From Acidimicrobiales bacterium (GTDB lineage: Bacteria; Actinomycetota; Acidimicrobiia; Acidimicrobiales; RAAP-2), in contig JASHWO010000255.1 of assembly GCA_030044045.1 (NCBI GenBank), positions 1 to 10,668 on the forward strand: 10,668 nt of DNA. Reading direction: 5' to 3'. The notes beneath the pieces are model-generated. The model was not told the DNA's origin. It did no database searches and saw only the letters and a list, made by a program, of their open reading frames with translations. Position numbers and translations under genes: made by a program. Position 1 is the stretch's first letter. Every line of letters starts with the position of its first letter. Of this stretch, positions 1 to 6,895 are shown one piece after another.

Positions 1-1
1 G

Positions 2-655
2 GGGGGCGGGGCCGCCGCCTCGACCCTGGCCGAGGTCGACCGCCTCTTCGTGCAGGTGTTCGCCCTGGTGGGCGAGGCCATCGCCGGCGCCACCCACGCC
101 CTGCTGGCCGGCGACCGGGAGGGGGCCAAGCAGCTGGTGCAGCGGGACGAGCTGGTCGACACGTTGATCGGGCAGATCGGTGCCCTGGTCCAGCAGCAGC
201 TCGTGGAGGGCGAGACCTCGCCCGGCGAGCGCCGGGAGCTGGTGGCCGTGCTGCGCATGCTGCCCGACCTCGACCGCAACGGCGACCTGGCCGAGCACAT
301 CGCCCGCCGGGCGGCTCGGGGGCTCGGCGCCGAGATGTCGGCCCGCAGCCGGGGGTTGGTCGAGCGGATGGGCGAGGTGGCGGCCACCATCTGGAGCAGC
401 ACCGCCGACGCCTTCGCCGAGCGGTCGGCCGCCGGGGCCCACGTGGTGGACGACCTCGACGACGAGCTGGACGACCTCCACGTCACGCTCACCGCCGAGC
501 TGGTGGCCGGCACCATGTCCCTGCCGGTGGCCATCGAGCTGGCCATGGTGGCCCGCTTCTACGAGCGGTTCGGGGACCATGCGGTGAACCTGGCCCGGCG
601 CATGGCGGCCCTGGTCGGTGGCGGGCCGGAACCGGGGACATCCGGGGCCGACTGA
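2..655 (+). CDS. phoU: PhoU-like phosphate signalling protein, 5' end missing
   Basis: PhoU proteins act in the cytoplasm, linking the Pst phosphate transporter to the PhoR/PhoB-type two-component system and repressing phosphate uptake when phosphate is plentiful. The reading frame is already open at base 2, so the true start lies left of the window; 217 codons plus TGA are visible, against roughly 220 residues for a whole PhoU, so little is missing. A GTG at base 50 is available but would remove part of helix 1 and is unlikely to be the start. Both halves of the internally duplicated all-helical fold show their signature: LDRNGDLAEHIARR in the first three-helix bundle and YERFGDHAVNLARR in the second. 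Acidic helices with Asp spaced for metal binding (RDELVD, DDLDDELDD) precede each. The tail after LVGGG is Gly/Pro-rich and probably disordered. No pst genes are visible, so the family call is firm but its partner system is unseen. Confidence 0.9.
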   Translation, partial: GGGAAASTLAEVDRLFVQVFALVGEAIAGATHALLAGDREGAKQLVQRDELVDTLIGQIGALVQQQLVEGETSPGERRELVAVLRMLPDLDRNGDLAEHIARRAARGLGAEMSARSRGLVERMGEVAATIWSSTADAFAERSAAGAHVVDDLDDELDDLHVTLTAELVAGTMSLPVAIELAMVARFYERFGDHAVNLARRMAALVGGGPEPGTSGAD

Positions 656-662
656 GCTGCCT

Positions 663-688
663 TCCCGCCTGGGCGCCCCAACCCAGGC
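663..688 (+). repeat. Dispersed hairpin element, copy 1 (3' of phoU)
   Basis: A 26-base unit starting 7 bases after the phoU stop codon. It contains a 7-bp stem (arms GCCTGGG and CCCAGGC) around the loop CGCCCCAA, preceded by CCCGCC. The same 26 bases occur perfectly on the opposite strand at 5247-5272, directly after the ABC-F stop codon, and a diverged version follows lysC at 1883-1908. Its position suggests a 3'-end element such as a terminator or RNA-stabilising hairpin, though no T-tract follows. Confidence 0.75.
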
Positions 689-697
689 TCCTCCGCT

Positions 698-719
698 GCG
701 TGGGGTCCCATCCCCACGC
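698..719. terminator. Perfect 8-bp hairpin between convergent phoU and asd
   Basis: Arms GCGTGGGG (698-705) and CCCCACGC (712-719) enclose a 6-base loop, TCCCAT. It lies between two genes that converge and may end transcription from either side. There is no T-tract on either strand, so terminator function is inferred from position and structure only. Confidence 0.45.
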
Positions 720-763
720 CGGCCGTCGGGGTGCTGCCTTCCCGCCTGGGCGCCCGCACGGCA

Positions 764-781
764 CGCGCCGGGACCGGCGCG
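764..781 (-). terminator. GC hairpin 33 bp downstream of asd
   Basis: Arms CGCGCCG (764-770) and CGGCGCG (775-781) pair perfectly around a 4-base loop. It is the first strong hairpin met when reading out of asd on the minus strand. No T-run follows it, so its role as terminator is inference. Confidence 0.4.
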
Positions 782-814
782 GCGGCCCCCGTCGGCGGAC
801 GGCGCCGCGGCGAC

Positions 815-1843
<1,029 letters not shown>

Positions 1844-1852
1844 ACGGCCGGT

Positions 1853-1905
1853 CACGGGGCAGGGGCCCCGTGCTCCGGAGGAGCCAGGGGTTGGGGGCCC
1901 CTGGC
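1853..1905 (-). promoter_or_regulatory. Two perfect hairpins in the lysC-asd gap; the lysC-proximal one is hairpin element copy 3
   Basis: Two separate 8-bp perfect inverted repeats fill most of the 80-bp gap. The one nearest lysC (1883-1905; arms GCCAGGGG and CCCCTGGC, 7-base loop) starts six bases after the lysC TGA and shares flank (CCCGCC on the minus strand) and loop (CCCCAA) with the elements after phoU and ABC-F. The other (1853-1872; arms CACGGGGC and GCCCCGTG, 4-base loop) lies closer to asd. A short palindrome, CTCCGGAG, sits between them at 1873-1880. They could lower read-through into asd, stabilise the lysC 3' end, or be mRNA processing sites. No U-tract is present. Confidence 0.6.
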
Positions 1906-1911
1906 GGGTAC

Positions 1912-2388
1912 TCACCCCGCCAGGTCGAACGCCCGGTGGAGGACCCGCACCGCCTGCTCGACCACCTCCGTCCGCACGATGCAGGAGATACGGATGGTCG
2001 AGGTGGAGATCATGTCGATGTTGATGCCCTCGGCGGCCAGCGTCTCGAAGGTGGTGGCGGTGACCCCCGGGTGCGTCTTCATCCCGGCCCCCACCAGGGA
2101 CACCCGGGCCACGCCGTCGTCGGAGCTCACCCCGGTCGACCCCAGCTCCCGGCCGACCGACCCGGCCACCTCCACCGCCACCGCCAGGTCCACCTTCGGC
2201 ACGGTGAACGAGATGTCGGTGGTGCCGTCGAGCGACGTGTTCTGCACGATCATGTCGACGTTGACCGAGCGGTCGGCCAGGCTCCGGAAGAGCCGGGCCG
2301 CCACCCCCGGCCGGTCCGGCACCCCGGCGACGGTGATCTTGGCCTCCGACGTGTCGTGGGTGACGGCGGTGACGACAGCCTGCTCCAT
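1912..2388 (-). CDS. Probable aspartokinase beta subunit (internal in-frame start)
   Basis: Met247 of aspartokinase is preceded by AGAGGAGGAGG (complement of 2394-2404), a near-ideal Shine-Dalgarno ending five bases before the ATG. Starting there gives 158 residues that comprise exactly the two ACT domains. Corynebacterium glutamicum and Bacillus subtilis are known to make a beta subunit from such an internal start to form an alpha2beta2 aspartokinase; the C. glutamicum start falls at almost the same place (about codon 250, just before the motif EAVLTGV, compare EQAVVTAV here). The purines partly follow from a run of Glu codons (VEEEVA), so the match is not independent of coding. The beta product would bind lysine/threonine at the interface with the alpha chain. 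Confidence 0.7.
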   Translation of the reverse strand: MEQAVVTAVTHDTSEAKITVAGVPDRPGVAARLFRSLADRSVNVDMIVQNTSLDGTTDISFTVPKVDLAVAVEVAGSVGRELGSTGVSSDDGVARVSLVGAGMKTHPGVTATTFETLAAEGINIDMISTSTIRISCIVRTEVVEQAVRVLHRAFDLAG

Positions 2389-3126
2389 GGCGACCTCCTC
2401 CTCTACGACCCGGGTGCCCGGCTCCCAGGTGAAGCTGGAACGGACGTGCAGGGGCACGTGGTGGTTCCGGGCGAACTCGACCGACCGGAGCTGGAGCACC
2501 CGCCCGCCGGTGGCGGCGATCTCCAGCATCTCCTCGAAGCTGACCTCCTCCAGCCGGCGGGCGTCGGGCACCACCCGGGGATCGGCGCTGAACACCCCGG
2601 TCACGTCGGTGTAGATCTCGCAACGGTCGGCGGCCAGCACGGCGGCCAGGGCTACCGCCGTGGTGTCGGACCCGCCGCGGCCGAGGGTGGTCACGTCGTG
2701 GCCGGTGGAGACGCCCTGGAACCCGGCCACCACCGGGACCACCCCGCCGGCCAGGGCCTCCCGGAGGCGGTCGGCCCGGACCTCCAGGATCTTGGCCCGG
2801 GTGTGGTCGGTGTCGGTCACGATCCCGGCCTGGCTGCCGGTGAAGGAGGCGGCCGGCACGCCCAGGTCGGACAGGGCCATGCAGAGCAGGGCCATCGAGA
2901 TCCGCTCGCCCGAGCTGACCAGCATGTCGTACTCTCGGGGCGGCGGATCCGAGCTGACCTCGCCGGCCAACCGGATCAGGTCGTCGGTGGTCCGGCCCAT
3001 GGCGCTCACCACCGCCACCACGTCGTCGCCCGCCCGGCGGGTGCGGGCCACGTGGTCGGCCACGGCGCGGATGCGGTCGGCGTCGCCGACCGAGGTCCCA
3101 CCGAACTTCTGCACGACCAGGGGCAC
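1912..3126 (-). CDS. lysC: Aspartokinase (aspartate kinase), alpha subunit
   Basis: Aspartokinase phosphorylates L-aspartate with ATP to aspartyl-4-phosphate, the committed and usually feedback-controlled step to lysine, diaminopimelate, threonine and methionine. From the GTG at 3126 the product is 404 residues, as expected for the actinobacterial type. KFGGTSVG (7-14) opens the amino-acid kinase domain; SSGERIS (71-77) and TTLGRGGSDTTA (146-157) line the substrate and nucleotide sites. Two ACT regulatory domains follow from about 250. In the first, QNTSLDGTTDISFT (295-308) keeps the residues that in Corynebacterium glutamicum govern lysine/threonine inhibition (Ser298, Thr303; Thr311 there is Ser306 here). 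The frame is open upstream of 3126, but that extension is low-complexity and antisense to the divergent cyclophilin, so the GTG directly before PLVVQKFGG was chosen. A TAGCGT box lies seven bases upstream. Confidence 0.96.
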   Translation of the reverse strand: MPLVVQKFGGTSVGDADRIRAVADHVARTRRAGDDVVAVVSAMGRTTDDLIRLAGEVSSDPPPREYDMLVSSGERISMALLCMALSDLGVPAASFTGSQAGIVTDTDHTRAKILEVRADRLREALAGGVVPVVAGFQGVSTGHDVTTLGRGGSDTTAVALAAVLAADRCEIYTDVTGVFSADPRVVPDARRLEEVSFEEMLEIAATGGRVLQLRSVEFARNHHVPLHVRSSFTWEPGTRVVEEEVAMEQAVVTAVTHDTSEAKITVAGVPDRPGVAARLFRSLADRSVNVDMIVQNTSLDGTTDISFTVPKVDLAVAVEVAGSVGRELGSTGVSSDDGVARVSLVGAGMKTHPGVTATTFETLAAEGINIDMISTSTIRISCIVRTEVVEQAVRVLHRAFDLAG

Positions 3127-3133
3127 GGCGGTG

Positions 3134-3163
3134 ACGCTACGGGCGCCGCAGCCATGGGGGCAA
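3134..3163 (-). promoter_or_regulatory. Likely lysC promoter (TTGCCC - 18 bp - TAGCGT), leaderless
   Basis: On the minus strand a TTGCCC -35-like hexamer (3158-3163) and a TAGCGT -10-like hexamer (3134-3139) are separated by 18 bases. The -10 ends seven bases before the chosen lysC GTG, so transcription would begin at or next to the start codon. It supports GTG3126 as the true start. Confidence 0.5.
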
Positions 3164-3173
3164 CTGGTGCGGG

Positions 3174-3179
3174 TAGGGT
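3174..3179 (+). promoter_or_regulatory. Possible -10 box (TAGGGT) for leaderless cyclophilin transcript
   Basis: TAGGGT fits the TANNNT -10 pattern and ends eight bases before the ATG of the first cyclophilin; no Shine-Dalgarno is present in that gap. With the lysC promoter it makes a compact divergent promoter region of 61 bp between the two start codons. No clear -35 is seen. Confidence 0.42.
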
Positions 3180-3187
3180 GTCGGGCC

Positions 3188-4027
3188 ATGCCCAGCGAGA
3201 AGCGAGCCCGGCAGCGAGCGGGCCGGGAGGCGAGGCGACAGGCCGAGGCCAAGGTCGCCCGCCGGCGGGCCCGGTTGCGGAACTCGGCCATCGTGGTGGT
3301 CCTGGCCGCGGTGGTGGTCGGGTCGGTGCTCCTGGTCAGCCGCCACTCGACGACGCCGCCGAAGAGCACCACGACGACCACGACCAGCAGCAGCACCACG
3401 ACCACCACCGCCAACGCCCAGGACGCGGCGGCGCAGAAGTCGGCCAACGCCGCGGCGAAGGCCGCCGGCTGCCCGGCCTCCCCCAGCACCAGGGTCAACA
3501 CCCTGTCCTGGACGTCGCCCCCGAAGATGACCATCGACCCGTCGAAGACCTACAAGGCCACGGTCAAGACCACGGCCGGGACCTTCGTGATCACACTGCT
3601 GGCCAAGACAGCCCCGAAGACGGTGAACAGCTTCGTGTTCCTGGCCGACCACGGCTTCTACAAGTGCGTGGTCTTCCACCGGGTCATCCCCGGCTTCATG
3701 GACCAGACCGGCGACCCCACCGGCACCGGGAGCGGCGGCCCCGGCTACCACTTCGCCAACGAGAACGTCCCGAAGGCCTACGCCACCAGCGACGTGGCCA
3801 TGGCCAACTCCGGGGGATCGGACTCCGACGGCAGCCAGTTCTTCCTGGTGGTGCCCGGCGGGGCCACAACGTTGAACAGCGACCTCTCACAAGGCGACGC
3901 CTACTCGCTCTTCGGCACGGTGAGCCAGGGGATGACAGTGGTGGAGAAGATCAACACCGAGGGCACCAGCGGCGGCACCCCGACCGTCACCCAGCGGATG
4001 CTCTCCGTTACGATCTCCAGCTCGTGA
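3188..4027 (+). CDS. Membrane-anchored cyclophilin-type peptidyl-prolyl cis-trans isomerase
   Basis: Cyclophilins speed the cis-trans change of peptide bonds before proline. The 279-residue product has a very basic cytoplasmic head (1-31), one membrane segment (about 33-50), a Ser/Thr-rich linker (55-74), then an extracytoplasmic cyclophilin domain (about 118-277). This is a single-pass N-in anchor, as there is no signal-peptidase site or lipobox. The active-site stretch VFHRVIPGFMDQ (162-173) keeps Arg165, Phe170, Met171 and Gln173, matching Arg55, Phe60, Met61 and Gln63 of human CypA; SQFFLV (216-221) supplies the next pocket residues. A bacterial-type domain, it lacks the Trp of CypA. The ATG at 3188 was chosen because the upstream open frame is antisense to lysC and a TAGGGT box lies just before it. 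It probably helps fold secreted proteins. Its stop overlaps the start of a second cyclophilin (GTGA), implying translational coupling. Confidence 0.92.
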   Translation: MPSEKRARQRAGREARRQAEAKVARRRARLRNSAIVVVLAAVVVGSVLLVSRHSTTPPKSTTTTTTSSSTTTTTANAQDAAAQKSANAAAKAAGCPASPSTRVNTLSWTSPPKMTIDPSKTYKATVKTTAGTFVITLLAKTAPKTVNSFVFLADHGFYKCVVFHRVIPGFMDQTGDPTGTGSGGPGYHFANENVPKAYATSDVAMANSGGSDSDGSQFFLVVPGGATTLNSDLSQGDAYSLFGTVSQGMTVVEKINTEGTSGGTPTVTQRMLSVTISSS

Positions 4028-4572
4028 CCGACATCCCCGCTCCCGACGGCTCGAGCCCGCAACGCCGGCGCTTCGACGCCGAGCCCCCCATGGTCATCGA
4101 CCCGGCCCGGCGCTACACCGCCACCATGACCACCTCCAAGGGGACCATGGTGATCGAGCTGGACCCCCTGGCCGCCCCCCGCACGGTCAACAACTTCGTG
4201 TACCTGTCGCGCTTCCACTACTACGACGGCATCGTGTTCCACCGGGTCATCCCCGGGTTCGTGTTGCAGGGCGGCGACCCCGAGGGCACCGGCCGCGGCG
4301 GCCCCGGCTACCGGTTCGCCGACGAGCTGCCGAAGGCGGGCCGCTACCGGATCGGGTCGTTGGCCATGGCCAACGCCGGACCGGACACGAACGGGAGCCA
4401 GTTCTTCGTCATCAGCGGCCCCGACGGCGCCGCCCTGCCCCCGAACTACTCGCTCTTCGGCGCCGTGGTGTCCGGCGGCGAGGTGGTGGCGGCCATCGAC
4501 GCCGTCGGCACCCGGTCGGGCACGCCGACGGAGCAGGTGGTGATCGAGTCGGTCATGATCGAAGAGCACTGA
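4024..4572 (+). CDS. Cyclophilin-type peptidyl-prolyl cis-trans isomerase, probably cytoplasmic
   Basis: A second prolyl isomerase of 182 residues with no signal peptide or membrane segment. Its GTG start overlaps the stop of the preceding cyclophilin in GTGA, so the two are very likely cotranscribed and coupled. The catalytic stretch IVFHRVIPGFVLQGGDPEGTG (70-90) keeps Arg74, Phe79 and Gln82, and NGSQFFV (123-129) follows. It resembles its neighbour (TID/VID-P...Y-AT-T--GT, shared VFHRVIPGF and YSLFG), which suggests a tandem duplication in which one copy kept or gained a membrane anchor and the other stayed in the cytoplasm. Its 3' end overlaps the convergent peptidase gene by 20 bp. Confidence 0.92.
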   Translation: MTDIPAPDGSSPQRRRFDAEPPMVIDPARRYTATMTTSKGTMVIELDPLAAPRTVNNFVYLSRFHYYDGIVFHRVIPGFVLQGGDPEGTGRGGPGYRFADELPKAGRYRIGSLAMANAGPDTNGSQFFVISGPDGAALPPNYSLFGAVVSGGEVVAAIDAVGTRSGTPTEQVVIESVMIEEH

Positions 4573-5230
4573 GGTCGACGGCGGCACCGTCCACGAAGAC
4601 GGTGACCGGCCCCGAGCTGTGCCAGGTCCCGGACGGCTCCCGTACCAGCGCCGACCGGGCGGGCACGCCCACCACCGGCAGGCCCTCGGGGGCCAGGGCC
4701 ACCGTGCGGTGCAGCTTCTCGCCGTGGGCGTCCTGGTGGACGTCGCCGAAGTGGGGCACCACGGCCAACCCGCTGACCAGGCCCAGGCCCACCGTCAGGG
4801 CACCGCCGCGGGGATCCACCATCGGGTCGGTCAGCACCATCCCACCGCCGGACGAGCCGGCCACCACCGCCCCGCCCTGCCAGGCCTCCCGGAGCGCCTC
4901 GAACACCCTCGAGCCCTTCAGCACCGACCGGAGATGGAGGGCCGACCCCCCGCTCAGGTAGACGAACCGGGCACGCCGCACCACCTCGGCCGCGCCCTCG
5001 TCCTGGGCGTCGTCCCGGGTGAGGACCATCAGCCCCTCGACGGCGGCCCCCAGCCCGGCGAACCACTCCGCCGCCGCCGCCACCCGGTGCTCGGGCCGTT
5101 CGAAGGCGGCGGCGGTGGGCAGCACCAGCACGTCGGATCCGCCGGACGCCGCCAGCAGCCCCGCGTCGAAGTCGCAGCCGTCGGTCCACTCGTCTCCCCC
5201 GACCAACGCCAGCGTGCCCACGGACGCCAT
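4553..5230 (-). CDS. Peptidase S51-like (dipeptidase E / cyanophycinase superfamily) protein
   Basis: The product is 225 residues, close to E. coli dipeptidase E, and has the class I glutamine-amidotransferase-like fold signals of family S51. They are: an N-terminal strand and loop, LALVGGDEW; LVLPTAAAF (35-43); FVYLSGGSALHLRSVL (89-104), equivalent to the GGxn..L segment; the nucleophile elbow VVAGSSGGGMVL (122-133); and VVPHF with His160. The usual elbow is GxSAG; here it reads G-S-S-G-G, with Ser127 the likely nucleophile and Gly in place of the conserved Ala. Family members cleave Asp-X dipeptides or cyanophycin; I cannot tell the substrate. No signal peptide is seen, so it is probably cytoplasmic. 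It is the last gene of the TetR / ABC-F / peptidase run, 42 bp after ABC-F, with a strong hairpin in that gap. Confidence 0.8.
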   Translation of the reverse strand: MASVGTLALVGGDEWTDGCDFDAGLLAASGGSDVLVLPTAAAFERPEHRVAAAAEWFAGLGAAVEGLMVLTRDDAQDEGAAEVVRRARFVYLSGGSALHLRSVLKGSRVFEALREAWQGGAVVAGSSGGGMVLTDPMVDPRGGALTVGLGLVSGLAVVPHFGDVHQDAHGEKLHRTVALAPEGLPVVGVPARSALVREPSGTWHSSGPVTVFVDGAAVDLSALRS

Positions 5231-5244
5231 GTCTACCGCACCTA

Positions 5245-5272
5245 CCGCCTGGGTTGGGGCGCCCAGGCGGGA
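5245..5272 (-). repeat. Dispersed hairpin element, copy 2 (3' of the ABC-F gene)
   Basis: The 26 bases at 5247-5272 are the exact reverse complement of 663-688. Here the stem is longer, with 9-bp perfect arms CCGCCTGGG (5245-5253) and CCCAGGCGG (5262-5270) and an 8-base loop. It begins one base after the ABC-F TAG codon and ends 15 bases before the peptidase start. The motif CTACCGC occurs three times around it (5233, 5242, 5273). It could end or attenuate transcription between the two genes. Confidence 0.75.
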
Positions 5273-6871
5273 CTACCGCTGAGCCACGTCCTCCAGGTAC
5301 TCCTCGCGCCACAGGTCGTAGCGCTCGCTCGGGAGCTGGAGGGCATGGGTGGGCTCCAGCGCCTCCACGAACGCCCGCTCGTGGCTGACCACCACCAGGG
5401 TGCCCGGCCAGCGGGCCAGCATCCGCCCCACCGCCGCCACCGACGGCGGGTCGAGGTTGTTCGTCGGCTCGTCCAGGACCAGCAGGTTGGCGTGGCCGGC
5501 AGCCAGCATGGCCAGCCCCAGCTTGGCCCGCTCCCCACCGGAGAGGGCACCGGCCAGCCGGTCGGCGGCCTCTCCCGGCAACCCGAACGACCCGAGCAGG
5601 GCCCGCCGCTCGGCCACGGTGCGGAGCACCGAGTCGTCCACGTTGTCCAGGGCGGTGGCGTCGTGGTCGACCTGCTCGTGCTCCTGGGCGAAGTAGCCGA
5701 CGGTCACGTGCACCCCCGGCGACACTTGGCCGGCCGACGGCGCCTGCACCCCGGCCAGGCACCGGAGCAGGCTCGACTTGCCGGCGCCGTTGCGGCCGAT
5801 CACCACGATCCGGTCCCCCCGGCCGGCGTGGAAGGTCACCGAGCCCAGCACCCGCCGCGCCCCATAGCGCACGGCCACCTCCCGCACCTCGAGCGGCACG
5901 GCGCCCGAGCGGCGGGGGGTAGGGAGGCGGAACACGGTGGCCCGCTCCCGGGCCAGCACCTCGGTGCGCCGGCCCTCGAGGCGCTCGACCCGCTTGTCCA
6001 ACGACTTGGCGATGCGGGCCCGGCGGTTGGTGCTACCCCGCATGGCGTCGGCCAGGGTGGCCAGGCGGGCGATCTCCCGGCCCTCCTGCACCGCGGCCCG
6101 CTCCCGTCGCTCCTGGTCGGCGGCTACCTGGACCCGGTAGCTGGAGTACGTGCCCTTGTACTCCTGGAGCCGGCCGCCGGCCAGGTGCAGCACCTTGTCG
6201 ATCGACCGGTCGAGCAGGTCGAGATCGTGGCTGATCACCAGCAGGCTGCCACCGAACGCCCGGAGCTCGTCCATCAGCCAGCGCTTGGCCGCCAGGTCGA
6301 GGTGGTTCGTGGGCTCGTCCAGCACCAGCACGTCGGGCGCCTGGAACAGCACGCGCACCAGGTCGACCCGGCGGCGCTGGCCCCCGGAGAGCCGGTCGAC
6401 GTCGGCCAGCAGGAGGTCCTCGCGGAGCCCCAGCCCGGCGGCCAGGCGGGCCATCACCGACTCCGCCTCGTAGCCGCCGCGCCCCCGGTACTCCTCCTCC
6501 AGGTCGGCGAAGCGCTGGACGTTGCCCTCGGTGGGATCCTTGGCCATCTGACGCCGGGCCTGGTCCAGGTCGTCATCGAGCACGTCCAGCCCCCGGGCCG
6601 ACAGCACGTGGGAGAAGGCGCTCGGCTCCAGGCCCAGCCCCCGCGGGACCGGCACCTGGGGCAGATAGCCGAGGCTGCCGTCGACCCGGAGGTCGCCGGT
6701 GGCCCGCACCTGCGGGGACGGCTCCCCCACCACCACCGAGACCAGCGACGACTTGCCGGCACCGTTGCGGCCCACCAGGCCGACCTTCTCGCCCGGGCCC
6801 ACCACGAAGGAGGCGTCGCCGAGCAGCGTCCGCCCGCCCACCTCGATACCCAGGGAAGAGCCTACGATCAC
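5273..6871 (-). CDS. ABC-F family ATPase (duplicated ABC cassette, no membrane domain)
   Basis: ABC-F proteins are soluble, carry two ATPase cassettes, and bind the ribosomal E site to ease stalling or to dislodge ribosome-targeting antibiotics. The 532-residue protein has cassette 1 with Walker A GRNGAGKSS (34-42), signature LSGGQ (161-165), Walker B VLVLDEP (181-187) and the His-switch ISHD (213-216). Cassette 2 has Walker A GRNGAGKSS (359-367), signature LSGGE (443-447), Walker B LLVLDEPTNN and VSHE (495-498). A charged Arg/Glu-rich helical linker (about 245-325) joins them, where the tRNA-contacting element of the family lies. There is no C-terminal extension or transmembrane segment, so it is not an exporter on its own. 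The subfamily (EttA/Uup-like housekeeping or resistance type) is not decidable by eye. The upstream TetR gene, 24 bp away, favours inducible expression. GTG start; a TACGGT box ends six bases before it. Confidence 0.93.
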   Translation of the reverse strand: MIVGSSLGIEVGGRTLLGDASFVVGPGEKVGLVGRNGAGKSSLVSVVVGEPSPQVRATGDLRVDGSLGYLPQVPVPRGLGLEPSAFSHVLSARGLDVLDDDLDQARRQMAKDPTEGNVQRFADLEEEYRGRGGYEAESVMARLAAGLGLREDLLLADVDRLSGGQRRRVDLVRVLFQAPDVLVLDEPTNHLDLAAKRWLMDELRAFGGSLLVISHDLDLLDRSIDKVLHLAGGRLQEYKGTYSSYRVQVAADQERRERAAVQEGREIARLATLADAMRGSTNRRARIAKSLDKRVERLEGRRTEVLARERATVFRLPTPRRSGAVPLEVREVAVRYGARRVLGSVTFHAGRGDRIVVIGRNGAGKSSLLRCLAGVQAPSAGQVSPGVHVTVGYFAQEHEQVDHDATALDNVDDSVLRTVAERRALLGSFGLPGEAADRLAGALSGGERAKLGLAMLAAGHANLLVLDEPTNNLDPPSVAAVGRMLARWPGTLVVVSHERAFVEALEPTHALQLPSERYDLWREEYLEDVAQR

Positions 6872-6877
6872 CGCCTC

Positions 6878-6883
6878 ACCGTA
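6878..6883 (-). promoter_or_regulatory. Possible -10 box (TACGGT) before the ABC-F start
   Basis: On the minus strand TACGGT lies six bases before the ABC-F GTG, inside the 24-bp gap after the TetR stop. A GGGGAGG run is also there but ends about 16 bases from the GTG, too far for a good Shine-Dalgarno. ABC-F may therefore have its own leaderless promoter in addition to read-through from TetR. Confidence 0.35.
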
Positions 6884-6895
6884 GGCGACCTCCCC

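Larger units (their letters stand above)
656..755 (+). repeat. 23-bp direct repeat flanking the phoU 3' gap (656-678 and 733-755)
   Basis: The 23 bases at 656-678 recur exactly at 733-755 (they begin GCTGCCTTCCCGCC and end GGGCGCCC). The first copy includes the left half of hairpin element copy 1. The second copy lacks the right half, so it looks like a truncated or partly duplicated element. The pair lies in the convergent gap between phoU and asd. Confidence 0.8.

Noticed and set aside
3137..3751. Minus-strand frame opposite cyclophilin 1, which would also extend lysC upstream to 3534
   Set aside because: The sequence is antisense to a clear cyclophilin; the lysC homology begins exactly at the GTG at 3126 and a promoter-like pair sits just upstream.
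5273..6871. ABC-F protein considered as a drug-export ATPase
   Set aside because: Two fused cassettes with no membrane domain or permease gene nearby fit the ribosome-acting ABC-F class.
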